DNA from: an uncultured Pseudanabaenaceae cyanobacterium | GTDB taxonomy: Bacteria > Cyanobacteriota > Cyanobacteriia > PCC-9006 > JAAUQQ01 | Direction: 5' to 3' | Assembly (NCBI GenBank): GCA_938015405.1 | Contig: CALLPZ010000474.1 | Coordinates: 1 to 8,933, forward strand | DNA: 8,933 bases | In this document: positions 1 through 6,432 of the stretch, in pieces | Layout of the letters: each line of letters opens with the position of its first letter | How positions within the stretch are numbered: the first letter of the stretch is position 1 | Translations under genes and position numbers: made by a program | The notes under the pieces: model-generated | What the model was told of the DNA's origin: nothing | The model's database searches: none | What the model saw: the letters and a program-made list of their open reading frames with translations, nothing else

Positions 1-1104
1 GATAGCTTCGGTAGATTTTGGGAGTATCAGCATGGCATCGCCAAAGGAATAGAAGCGATAGCCTTTGTCGATGGCTTGTTGGTAAAGATTGAGAAGGCGA
101 TCGCGTCCCGTCATGGCGCTAACCAGCATCATCAGACTAGATTTTGGTAAGTGAAAATTCGTAATTAAGCCATCGACAACGTGCCACTTATAACCAGGAT
201 AGATAAATAGGTTTACCTTTTCTCGAATAGATTTTATTTCACCCGTTTGGGCGGCGCCTTCTAGGGATCGAACGGCAGTGGTCCCGACTGCAATAATCCG
301 CCCACCTCGGGCTTGGGTCGCTTTGATCTTCTCGACAGTTTCAGTGGGAACTTCGACCCATTCCCCATGCATGGTGTGGTCGGTGATGGTTTCGGTCTCG
401 ACGGGGCGGAAGGTGCCGACCCCAACGTGGAGGGTGACAAAGGCTTGGTCAATGCCTTGAACTTTGAGCGTTTCGAGGAGTTCTGGGGTGAAGTGGAGTC
501 CCGCAGTGGGAGCGGCCACGGCTCCTGGCGTTTTGCTATAGATGGTTTGGTATTGACCTTTCTCTGCCGTAGATTCTGTGATGTAAGGCGGTAGGGGCAT
601 TTCGCCGAGTTGTTCTAGGCAGCTCCAAAAGTCGCCCTTCGCTTGGAATTGCACGAGGCGACCTCCAGTGGCGGCGTCAAAGTCGAGGATTTTGGCCGTG
701 AGGAGAGTGGGGCCGCTTTCTCCATCTTGCTGATTGCCACCTGGTGCGCCACCAAAGTTGATTTCAGCACCGGGCTTGAGGCGACGACCGGGTTTGACGA
801 GGGCAAGCCACTGGGGAGCTTGGGGATCAGGTTTTTTCTCTTCCAGGAGTAAGAGTTCGACTTTGGCTCCTCCCACCTTGGTTCCGTAGAGTCGGGCCGG
901 AATCACCTTGGTGTTGTTGAGTACCAGAAGGTCGCCCGGCTGGAGTAGCTGGGGCAGTTCATAGAACTGGTGATGGGCGGCATTGCCCTGGGGAGGCACC
1001 ACGAGCAGGCGGGAGCGATCGCGCGGAACAACTGGATTCTGGGCGATGCATTCCGGCGGAAGCTCGTAGTCGTAGCTGGAGAGCTGAAGGTCTGGAGATA
1101 ACAA
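1..1104 (-). CDS. queA: S-adenosylmethionine:tRNA ribosyltransferase-isomerase QueA (C-terminus runs off the window)
   Basis: QueA transfers and isomerises the ribosyl group of S-adenosylmethionine onto preQ1 at tRNA wobble position 34, giving epoxyqueuosine; it is cytoplasmic. The minus-strand frame is open without interruption for 368 codons. Numbering from a TTG at 1104, family hallmarks are visible in order: YDYELPPE near the N-terminus (11-18), PTAGLHF (199-205), LHVGVGTFRPV (225-235), GTTAVRSLE (274-282), NFHLPKSSLMMLVSA (316-330) and YRFYSFGDAML (349-359). Family members are about 340-370 residues, so only the last few residues should be missing. The start is unusual: between the in-frame stop at 1138-1140 and the conserved YDYELP there is no ATG or GTG. 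TTG at 1104 is the only standard start codon and has no obvious Shine-Dalgarno sequence. The gene diverges from the SH3-domain gene across a 179-base gap. Identity is secure; the start is inferred. Confidence 0.95.
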   Translation of the reverse strand, partial: MLSPDLQLSSYDYELPPECIAQNPVVPRDRSRLLVVPPQGNAAHHQFYELPQLLQPGDLLVLNNTKVIPARLYGTKVGGAKVELLLLEEKKPDPQAPQWLALVKPGRRLKPGAEINFGGAPGGNQQDGESGPTLLTAKILDFDAATGGRLVQFQAKGDFWSCLEQLGEMPLPPYITESTAEKGQYQTIYSKTPGAVAAPTAGLHFTPELLETLKVQGIDQAFVTLHVGVGTFRPVETETITDHTMHGEWVEVPTETVEKIKATQARGGRIIAVGTTAVRSLEGAAQTGEIKSIREKVNLFIYPGYKWHVVDGLITNFHLPKSSLMMLVSAMTGRDRLLNLYQQAIDKGYRFYSFGDAMLILPKSTEAI

Positions 1105-1283
1105 ATCGTGAAAACTTGCTTTTTCTAGGATTCGTCCCTATTTTTGCAAAGTACGCTGAGGATAGATAGCAATCCGTCGCTGTAATTCGTTCAGATTGCT
1201 GTTCCAGGAAGTGGCAGAAGTTTATTTCTTGCAATTAAGCCTGGGGTTTGTGGTTTTAGTTTTCATCGTTGTGCGAGTCGCCC

Positions 1284-2027
1284 ATGTCTGAAGAACCAAC
1301 CTATAAGTGGCCGCTGCTCGTTTTATTTATGTTGCTCACGCCCCTGGCTGCCTGGACAGGCTGGCGTTGGGCGATTCAGCCGGAGGAGGGAAAGGCTCCG
1401 GTGGTGGAGCAGCCCAATCAGCCCAATACAGGCGATATTTTTGTCACCTCAGCCCAGGAGCGCTCTGTTGCAGTCTTGCCCGCTTCTACTAATCAGTGGG
1501 TAGGGTTAGAGCAGTGCGTCGTCAAAATGCTCCAGGCAACGGATCCCAATCCTCCCCTGAGTATTCGGAATCAGCCTTCTCCCCAGGCCACCGTCATTGC
1601 TGAGGTGGAAAATAATCAATTTTTGGATGTGGCAGGTCAACAGGGGGATTGGTTCTCAGTCAGGAGCCCGGTGGAGGGCTGGGTGCCTAAGAAGTTAACG
1701 AGTTATAGCTGCAATTCCAAGTTGGCGACGATTAAACCGCTGCCGAAGGATCAGCCGGTGGCGATCCTGGGGCGATTTGTTGGAACGGGCACCCATGTTT
1801 ATAAGTTGTCGTTGGAGAAGGGCCAGGCTCTGACTATCACAGGCCGGAATGGTAACGGTAAAATGCCGACTCTGAAATCGCCGACCAAAGCCGTGCTCTT
1901 TTCGGGCCCCGAAGCAGGGGAGCCGGACCTGTGGTCGGGCAAGTTGGGGGAGACCGGTGAATATCAGCTGGTACTAGACTCTAATTTCCAGGGGTATGGC
2001 TATGCCTTCAACCTAGAGGTGGACTAG
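1284..2027 (+). CDS. Membrane-anchored SH3b-domain protein with C-terminal PPC-like beta domain
   Basis: Function is unknown. From ATG 1284 the protein has 247 residues. A short cytoplasmic tail (MSEEPTYK) leads into one hydrophobic segment at about 9-31, so the rest is probably exported but tethered to the inner membrane. A Pro/Gln/Asn-rich linker (35-75) precedes a bacterial SH3-like domain at about 77-143, with SIRNQPS, the GDWFSVRS turn and the closing EGWVPKK. Cys78 and Cys143 bracket this domain and could form a disulfide. Residues 155-247 resemble a pre-peptidase C-terminal beta sandwich (GRFVGTGTHVYKLSLEKGQ... GEYQLVLDS... YAFNLEV). SH3b domains often bind cell-wall peptides, so a periplasmic wall- or partner-binding role is an inference. 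A TTG at 1269 would add five residues, but the ATG gives a normal membrane-protein N-terminus. No strong ribosome binding site is visible. A hairpin terminator follows the stop by about 50 bases. Confidence 0.8.
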   Translation: MSEEPTYKWPLLVLFMLLTPLAAWTGWRWAIQPEEGKAPVVEQPNQPNTGDIFVTSAQERSVAVLPASTNQWVGLEQCVVKMLQATDPNPPLSIRNQPSPQATVIAEVENNQFLDVAGQQGDWFSVRSPVEGWVPKKLTSYSCNSKLATIKPLPKDQPVAILGRFVGTGTHVYKLSLEKGQALTITGRNGNGKMPTLKSPTKAVLFSGPEAGEPDLWSGKLGETGEYQLVLDSNFQGYGYAFNLEVD

Positions 2028-2078
2028 GCGGAGATGCCGGTCTGTTTGGGGCTGATCGACAGCTGAGCTGGTTGCATG

Positions 2079-2113
2079 GCGCTGTATTCCTTTGGGATGC
2101 AGCGCTTTGTCTT
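2079..2113 (+). terminator. Intrinsic terminator of the SH3-domain gene
   Basis: A twelve-base-pair stem runs from GCGCTG at 2079 to CAGCGC at 2105, with an inner arm TATTCC/GGGATG (two G-T wobbles) and a three-base TTT loop. It is followed by the T-rich tail TTTGTCTT. It lies about 50 bases past the stop codon in the right orientation. Confidence 0.75.
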
Positions 2114-2754
2114 AGAAAACCCGAGCGCTGGTTTGTGAGCTAAGCCCCACCCATGGCTTTATTCCACACAGGTTGAAGAGTGCGACAGCCTTGAAAGCTC
2201 CTGTTTCTCGCCTAGGTTGGCCTCAGGCCTGAATAGGCTGTGGGTGAAGTCTTGTGCATGAACAGCTTTGTGCATGAACAGCCTCATGTATTCCAACCGC
2301 CACTGGACATCAGTGAGAAATATCTGGGTCATCCCGGTGGATGGCTTTCAAAAATGAAGTTTGGTTGCTTGGGAGCAGGCTGAGAAGCTGAGCGGGATGA
2401 TGCAGGGCTACTTGCCTGGATGGTGATGCTGTTGATTTTGGAGTCGTGGGTGAAATCGATCTGTTTTATCCGGATGCCAGAGAGCTCGAAGGCAATTTGG
2501 CCAGAATGCCCCCTTATTTGCGTCAACAACTAGTTTTTTTTGAAAAAAGAGTGCAAAAAAATCGACCATGTGATAACGTCCTGGCAGATGGGAAAACGTG
2601 GCAACAAAAAAAGCCCCGAAACGCTATCTAGATCCTGAAAATACGGAACTTAGATTCGGCGATTTCAGTGCTTAAAATCTAACTACCAAGCTCGTAGCTG
2701 GCGCGATCGCTTGGGTTGCAATTCGATCCTGCAATACTGAGCGGAATAAATAAA
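2114..2754. other. Gene-poor intergenic region between the SH3-domain gene and the GIY-YIG-like gene
   Basis: I find no supported gene, tRNA or mobile element in this stretch of about 640 bases. It holds a 16-base tandem duplication at 2252-2282, two overlapping opposite-strand short open frames around 2329-2631 that I could not validate, homopolymeric T and A runs near 2530-2610, and one HIP1 octamer at 2703-2710. A TAAAAT at 2673-2678 could be a -10 element for the gene at 2755, but no convincing -35 pairs with it. Confidence 0.5.
2252..2282. repeat. Tandem duplication, 15-base unit with period 16
   Basis: The 15-base unit TTGTGCATGAACAGC occurs at 2252-2266 and again at 2268-2282, separated by one T. 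The two copies are identical. It lies in non-coding DNA and looks like a small replication-slippage duplication; no function is evident. Confidence 0.8.
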
Positions 2755-3123
2755 ATGAATCAGACTCAATGGCGCGAGCTAGATCCTAAGAATCTGCCTG
2801 ATAGCCCCGGCCTTTACGCCTTCTTGTGGCGCCAACAGTGGCTTTATTTGGGTACCGCTGAGAGCCTTAAGAAGGAGCTGAAGCGTGAACCTTGGCCCTA
2901 CAAAATTGCTAAAAGCCTAGACGAGGCAAAGCTTCTGTGGATTCCTACTGAGGATTACCACCGCATGGCCATGCAGATGGAGCGTGTGCTTCGTTTGAAG
3001 TGGAAAGATGCAATGCCTGCAGAGCTGCCTAAGCGTAAGCGTCCTTTGAAGTGCCGTTTGCTGAAGCGTAAAAAGGCCGTTCCCCAGGAGCGTATGTTGG
3101 CTCGCTCCCTGACCTATTCTTAA
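2755..3123 (+). CDS. Small basic protein with a degenerate GIY-YIG-like core
   Basis: This 122-residue protein has no recognised name. Residues 14-33 read LPDSPGLYAF...WLYLG, matching the layout of the GIY and YIG strands of the GIY-YIG nuclease fold as GLY (19-21) and YLG (31-33), about ten residues apart. A helix follows (ESLKKELK, 36-43), where active nucleases usually carry a conserved Arg; here the likely position is Lys. Glu76 in the later helix MQMERVLRLKW could match the metal-binding Glu. The C-terminal third is very basic (KRKRPLKCRLLKRKK, 93-107), suggesting nucleic-acid binding. The ATG at 2755 is preferred over an upstream in-frame TTG at 2716 because conserved-looking sequence begins there and AT-rich leader DNA precedes it. 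The gene stands alone, ends in two hairpins and converges on the hydrolase gene. Whether it cleaves DNA or only binds is undecided. Confidence 0.75.
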   Translation: MNQTQWRELDPKNLPDSPGLYAFLWRQQWLYLGTAESLKKELKREPWPYKIAKSLDEAKLLWIPTEDYHRMAMQMERVLRLKWKDAMPAELPKRKRPLKCRLLKRKKAVPQERMLARSLTYS

Positions 3124-3130
3124 ATTCTTT

Positions 3131-3168
3131 GAGGGTTTAGGTTGCTCTTTTGGAGCAGTCTAAACCTC
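3131..3168 (+). other. Stable stem-loop just after the GIY-YIG-like gene
   Basis: The left arm 3131-3147 and right arm 3153-3168 form about 16 base pairs with one bulged G (3133), two G-T wobbles and a five-base TTTTG loop. It begins seven bases after the stop codon. No T tract follows, so it is more likely a 3'-end stabiliser or part of a two-part termination region than a stand-alone intrinsic terminator. Confidence 0.6.
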
Positions 3169-3189
3169 AGCTATTTGAGCTTGATAAGA

Positions 3190-3233
3190 GAAAGACCTGC
3201 ACTCAATTAAGAGAGCAGGTCTTTTCTTCTTTT
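3190..3233 (+). terminator. Intrinsic terminator of the GIY-YIG-like gene
   Basis: The ten-base-pair stem AAAGACCTGC (3191-3200) pairs with GCAGGTCTTT (3215-3224) and is followed by a T-rich tail to 3233. The 14-base loop contains a short CTC/GAG pairing. This is a classical factor-independent terminator, about 65 bases past the stop codon. Confidence 0.88.
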
Positions 3234-3514
3234 GGAACTGGTATGAGCTGAGTAAATCGTCAAGATATGGAGTTGCCTCTCAAACGATTCTGGCTCGATT
3301 TAAGACTGTCAGTATTTCTTGCTTCGCGGAGAACCCACGGTTAAAACGGTAGCGGTTGGGTACTAATGTAGGCGTTGCAACTAACTAAGTTCACCGTAAT
3401 GGCATGACCTAGCTGCCGGCTGAGTATACCCTATGGCGTGATCTTGGCAAGGGCTTGGGAGAAAATTTGCATGGATGAAGGGACAGACTCACGAATATTC
3501 GTGGGAGATGGGGG
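3234..3514. other. Convergent intergenic region with a palindrome near the hydrolase stop
   Basis: This is about 280 bases between two genes that end toward each other. I see no gene or RNA gene in it. The only marked structure is the 14-base perfect palindrome CACGAATATTCGTG at 3490-3503, annotated separately. Confidence 0.5.
3488..3505 (-). terminator. Possible terminator-like palindrome after the hydrolase gene
   Basis: The perfect palindrome CACGAATATTCGTG (3490-3503), extendable by a G-T wobble and a C-G pair, lies 11 bases beyond the stop codon of the minus-strand hydrolase. The position suits a terminator, but no T tract follows on that strand, so the call is tentative. A protein-binding site is an alternative. 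Confidence 0.35.
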
Positions 3515-5185
3515 TTAGGCCAGAGGAAATAGCGCTGCCAGTAGCCAACCAAAAAACAGTGAGCAACCGATGCCATAACTCCAAGGATCGCGGAAGGCAC
3601 TGTCGAGCAGGTTGAACATGCCCATAAGGAGTGGGAAGAAGGGCAGCAGCATAACGATGAAGCCGATCTCTGAGATTTCGTAGGCAACGTAGCTAAATCC
3701 TGCGACCAGGACAAAGCTTTGGATAAACCACCAAAACAGGCGTCGAGTCCAGCTGCGTTGATGTTGGCTCAAGCCCGCTGCCATAAACCAGGGGAAGCTG
3801 GCAATGGAAAACAGCAGCCAGAGTGGGACACGGGTGAAAATCAGGAGCCAGGGTTGCCAGGTGAGATGGGCGATCGCCCCAAAGGCAAACCAGAGACCGG
3901 CAAAGATTACGCCTCCCCTCGCGAGACTGGGGAGGGTGGGTTTGGGCAAGCGACCCTGAGCGCTGAGCCAGACTAGTCCTGCAATCATGAGCCACAGGGC
4001 AACGGCGCTGCCGACTTGGATGCCGCCGAGGGTCTGAATTTCAACGACTTCGTTGAGCTGTTGGAGGCCTAGGGCGGCGGCGATGGGGGCAAGGGTGAGG
4101 CCGAGGAGCTTGCGCCAGAGGGGGATGGAGAGGCGACTAGGCTGAGCCATGTTTAGGGTGGGAGCGATCGCCATCAGGGCGATGATGCCGCCGATCAAGT
4201 GGATGCCAAACCAAGCTAGGCGGCGGTCTTTGTAGGCGGGGGGAGTCTCAGAGGCGTTTTCAGGTTCATTGGAAGTCTTGCTTTCGACCTGCATCTCGAA
4301 GGTGTGGTTAAACCAATCGATGGTGCTTTGGTGGCTGCGATCGCTAAAAAGAATGGCGATATGTTCCGCTTTCGGAATGTCCACGCGTTGGCGAGCGGTG
4401 CCTTGGGTCAGGGCCTCTGCAAGGGCGAGCTGGTCGGTTTTGGCAGCAGCAGCGCGGCTGAGCTCTGCCCGGGCATTGCCTAGGAGTTTGCCAACGCTGC
4501 TGTCATTGACCGGCGGGCGACGGTCCACAGAGGGGATATTGCTCTCACTCCCCGCTGCGCGCATGATTTTGCCTGCGTTGGTTTTGATTGGCTCCGTTTC
4601 CCATTCTCCGACTTGCACTTGGAGGTTGCGGGGAAAGCGGAAGTTGACGGGGGCGGGGACGGGGGCGATCGCTACCGTGGCCGCAAAGCTAGCGGGATTT
4701 TTGACCGCAGCCCCCAGGGTGGCAAAGCTGCCGAGGGAGTGGCCCACGCTGGCGAGACGTTTAGCGTCCCATTCAGGTTGCTCCTTGAGGGCGTCCCAGG
4801 CGGTTTTGAGATTGTTTTCGAGATCGTTGCGTTCAAAGGGATAACTGTTGCGGCCATGGCCGTCAAAGTCCATCAACATAACGGCGTAGCCACTGTGGGC
4901 CAGGCTGTAGCCATAACCCAGCATTAATTGCCTAGAACCGGCAAATCCGTGGGCCACCAGGACACCGGGGGCACTGCGTTGGGCTGTCTTGGGAGCAAGG
5001 TAGGTGAGGGGGACTGACTCGTGGGTAAAGGAGCGGATGACTAGCCCCTCGCGGGCGGAGATAACTTGAGACCAGGCGATGACCATAAGCGCGATCGCCG
5101 CTACAAAAAAGACCCAACGTCGCTGGGTCATGGCCGTTTTCGGTTTGCTGGACGGGAGGTGGGAGGCTGAGCCAGAGTCATTCAC
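3515..5185 (-). CDS. Alpha/beta hydrolase fused to a multi-pass membrane domain
   Basis: The protein has 556 residues from a GTG start. An N-terminal hydrophobic anchor lies at about 24-42. The hydrolase domain (about 48-300) shows the oxyanion HGF (80-82) after a hydrophobic strand, DFDGHGRN (106-113), the nucleophile elbow GHSLG with Ser150 (148-152) and a candidate catalytic His275 in AEHIAILF. The acid is unclear; a Glu in GEWETE (193-198) is one candidate. After a polar linker, residues 324-556 contain about seven hydrophobic segments (near 324-342, 360-377, 391-409, 424-440, 446-470, 485-502, 507-553). The catalytic domain probably faces the periplasm or thylakoid lumen; the substrate is unknown, an ester or amide by family. 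An alternative start is ATG 5131 (MTQRRW...), which places charged residues directly before the anchor. The GTG fits the promoter at 5221-5250, which predicts a leader of about 30 bases. The gene stands alone. Confidence 0.88.
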   Translation of the reverse strand: MNDSGSASHLPSSKPKTAMTQRRWVFFVAAIALMVIAWSQVISAREGLVIRSFTHESVPLTYLAPKTAQRSAPGVLVAHGFAGSRQLMLGYGYSLAHSGYAVMLMDFDGHGRNSYPFERNDLENNLKTAWDALKEQPEWDAKRLASVGHSLGSFATLGAAVKNPASFAATVAIAPVPAPVNFRFPRNLQVQVGEWETEPIKTNAGKIMRAAGSESNIPSVDRRPPVNDSSVGKLLGNARAELSRAAAAKTDQLALAEALTQGTARQRVDIPKAEHIAILFSDRSHQSTIDWFNHTFEMQVESKTSNEPENASETPPAYKDRRLAWFGIHLIGGIIALMAIAPTLNMAQPSRLSIPLWRKLLGLTLAPIAAALGLQQLNEVVEIQTLGGIQVGSAVALWLMIAGLVWLSAQGRLPKPTLPSLARGGVIFAGLWFAFGAIAHLTWQPWLLIFTRVPLWLLFSIASFPWFMAAGLSQHQRSWTRRLFWWFIQSFVLVAGFSYVAYEISEIGFIVMLLPFFPLLMGMFNLLDSAFRDPWSYGIGCSLFFGWLLAALFPLA

Positions 5186-5220
5186 GCTAGTCGTTGAGGG
5201 AGCACAACAGGTTTGAACGC

Positions 5221-5250
5221 TTTATATCCTAATTTGAGCTTGGATGTCAG
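5221..5250 (-). promoter_or_regulatory. Putative sigma70-type promoter of the hydrolase gene
   Basis: Read on the minus strand, CTGACA (5250-5245; five of six matches to TTGACA) is followed by an 18-base spacer and TATAAA (5226-5221; five of six matches to TATAAT). Transcription should begin near 5213-5215, about 30 bases before the GTG start at 5185. No operator or riboswitch is evident. Confidence 0.5.
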
Positions 5251-5581
5251 GTTCTAAGCCCTTTGGCGGGTGAGGCTCTTGGACTCTGACCGAAGAAAAG
5301 CTGCTGAATTGTATTAATCCAATGCTGGACTTGCTGGGTAGATCATGAAAGACAGCGTCAAGAAGCGACCGGGAAGTATGGGTCTCGATTGTTTCTAGGA
5401 GTTGTTGACTGGTTAAGTCTGCGGGCTTGGACTGGCATTGTGCCAGGACAAGATGGACTGAATCAGAATTGAGGCTCTGACCAGGATATTTCCCCCCGAG
5501 GTTCTGGTTGGGGCCTTTTGTCAGCTTTTGAGATTTTAAATGTCCATAGTCCCGGTCTAGAGACTGTCTAGACTGAAGCGG
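5222..5581 (-). pseudogene. Start-less open frame, possible frameshifted gene remnant
   Basis: Between the aldolase and hydrolase genes, one minus-strand frame is open for 119 codons (5581 to 5225, stop TAA 5222-5224) but contains no ATG, GTG or TTG. Its middle reads like protein: DSVHLVLAQCQSKPADL, then TSQQLLETIETHTSRSLLDAVFH. Just after this, another minus-strand frame becomes more protein-like: STQQVQHWINTIQQLFFG, then QSPRASPAKGLRT and a TGA at 5247-5249, right at the hydrolase -35 box. A single-base deletion near 5340 would join the two pieces into one reading. I therefore read it as a possible degraded small gene. It could equally be non-coding DNA that happens to lack stops. I recognise no family. 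Confidence 0.3.
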
Positions 5582-6254
5582 TTAAGGCGGTGGCAGCACG
5601 CTCAAAGTCTTGAGTGGCCTGCTTGGTGGCTTCGACGTTGAAGAATTCTTCGGCAATCTGGGTCGAAAATGTAAAGGTATTGAGGCCACGGCTGGCGAGG
5701 AAGGGGATGTCGCCGATGGTGCGGATGCTGGCCGCGAGGATACGGGTTTGGCTCTCTACGCCTGTGAGGGAACGTTGCATGGTGGCCAGGGTTTCGCGGC
5801 CATTTTGCCCCATGTCGTTGATACGGCCGAGGTAAGGGGCAACGTAATGGGCGCCGAGGGATGCGCCGATGAGGGCTTGGTGGACAGCGTAGAGTGCTGT
5901 CAGGGTGACGGGGATGTCTTGGGCGATGAGTTGGGCGGCGGCGGATGTGCCGGTTTGGGTGACGGGGACTTTGACAACCATGCGAGGATCGATGGCTGCG
6001 ATCGCTTGGCCCCGTTCAACGAGTTCGCTGATGCTATTGCCCCAGGTTTGGATTTGCACTTCTTTCATGCCTAGGTCAAAGGCCTGATGTGCCAAGTCTG
6101 TGAGGTTGGCTAGGGTGCAGGGCTGGTTGGCCCGTTCCAGGAGGAGGGGATTGCTGGTGACGCCGTAGAAGATTCCACTGGGGAGCCAGGTTTGCCACTG
6201 CTGTCTGTCGGCGGTGTCGAGGTAGAAGCGAAGTTTAGAGGGGGCGCTGGACAT
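5568..6254 (-). CDS. fsa: Transaldolase-family protein, fructose-6-phosphate aldolase (FSA/TalC) type
   Basis: This is a small class I aldolase of the transaldolase family, 228 residues from ATG 6254 (the family usually has 210-225). Visible landmarks are Asp13 in FYLDTAD, Asn35 in VTSNP, the Schiff-base lysine Lys95 in VVKVPVTQTG, YVAPYLGRI (137-145) and ILAASIRT (172-179). Two positions that separate fructose-6-phosphate aldolases from true transaldolases favour the former. The position equivalent to E. coli FsaA Gln59 is Gln69 (VQIQTWG), where transaldolases have Glu. The position of FsaA Tyr131 is Tyr141, where transaldolases have Phe. The likely reaction is reversible cleavage of fructose 6-phosphate to dihydroxyacetone and glyceraldehyde 3-phosphate, but transaldolase activity is not excluded. 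An upstream in-frame start at 6335 would add 27 residues that do not fit the family. The promoter is not clear. Confidence 0.9.
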   Translation of the reverse strand: MSSAPSKLRFYLDTADRQQWQTWLPSGIFYGVTSNPLLLERANQPCTLANLTDLAHQAFDLGMKEVQIQTWGNSISELVERGQAIAAIDPRMVVKVPVTQTGTSAAAQLIAQDIPVTLTALYAVHQALIGASLGAHYVAPYLGRINDMGQNGRETLATMQRSLTGVESQTRILAASIRTIGDIPFLASRGLNTFTFSTQIAEEFFNVEATKQATQDFERAATALTASV

Positions 6255-6432
6255 GTCAGAGATGCAATGGGGGAGGACAGAGCAGTTTTGCTTCAGGGCG
6301 CAGAGAGCTGGACATTCCAGAGTCTGGGGTTGCAATCCATCCTAGAGATTTTCCATCTGAATGGATGGATCCACTAGATGATGAATATGTAGCCTGCCAT
6401 GGTGCTGTTTTATTTTTCTAGGCTCGCATAAT

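Noticed and set aside
959..1234. Minus-strand 91-codon ORF overlapping the start of queA
   Set aside because: It overlaps the queA N-terminus in another frame and has a composition typical of an out-of-frame shadow (Arg/Ser/Pro-rich). It gives no family resemblance.
1140..1283. Possible promoters in the queA / SH3-gene divergent gap
   Set aside because: TTGCAA near 1229 and T-rich boxes could be paired, but no combination matches both hexamers well on either strand.
3340..3365. Repeated ACGGT/CGGTT words in the convergent intergenic region
   Set aside because: The words are short and irregularly spaced; no conserved spacing like iterons or a regulator-binding array.
4269..4844. Plus-strand 191-codon ORF inside the hydrolase gene
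   Set aside because: It is antisense to the well-supported hydrolase, Arg/Leu/Ser-rich as expected from reverse reading of GC-rich coding DNA, and has no motif.
5610..6074. Plus-strand 154-codon ORF antisense to the aldolase gene
   Set aside because: It is a glycine- and aspartate-rich mirror of the aldolase codons; the opposite strand carries catalytic motifs.
6320..6368. Complementary CCATCC / GGATGG pair upstream of the aldolase gene
   Set aside because: Only six pairs around a long loop, with ATGGATGG partly a simple repeat; not enough to call a hairpin or operator.
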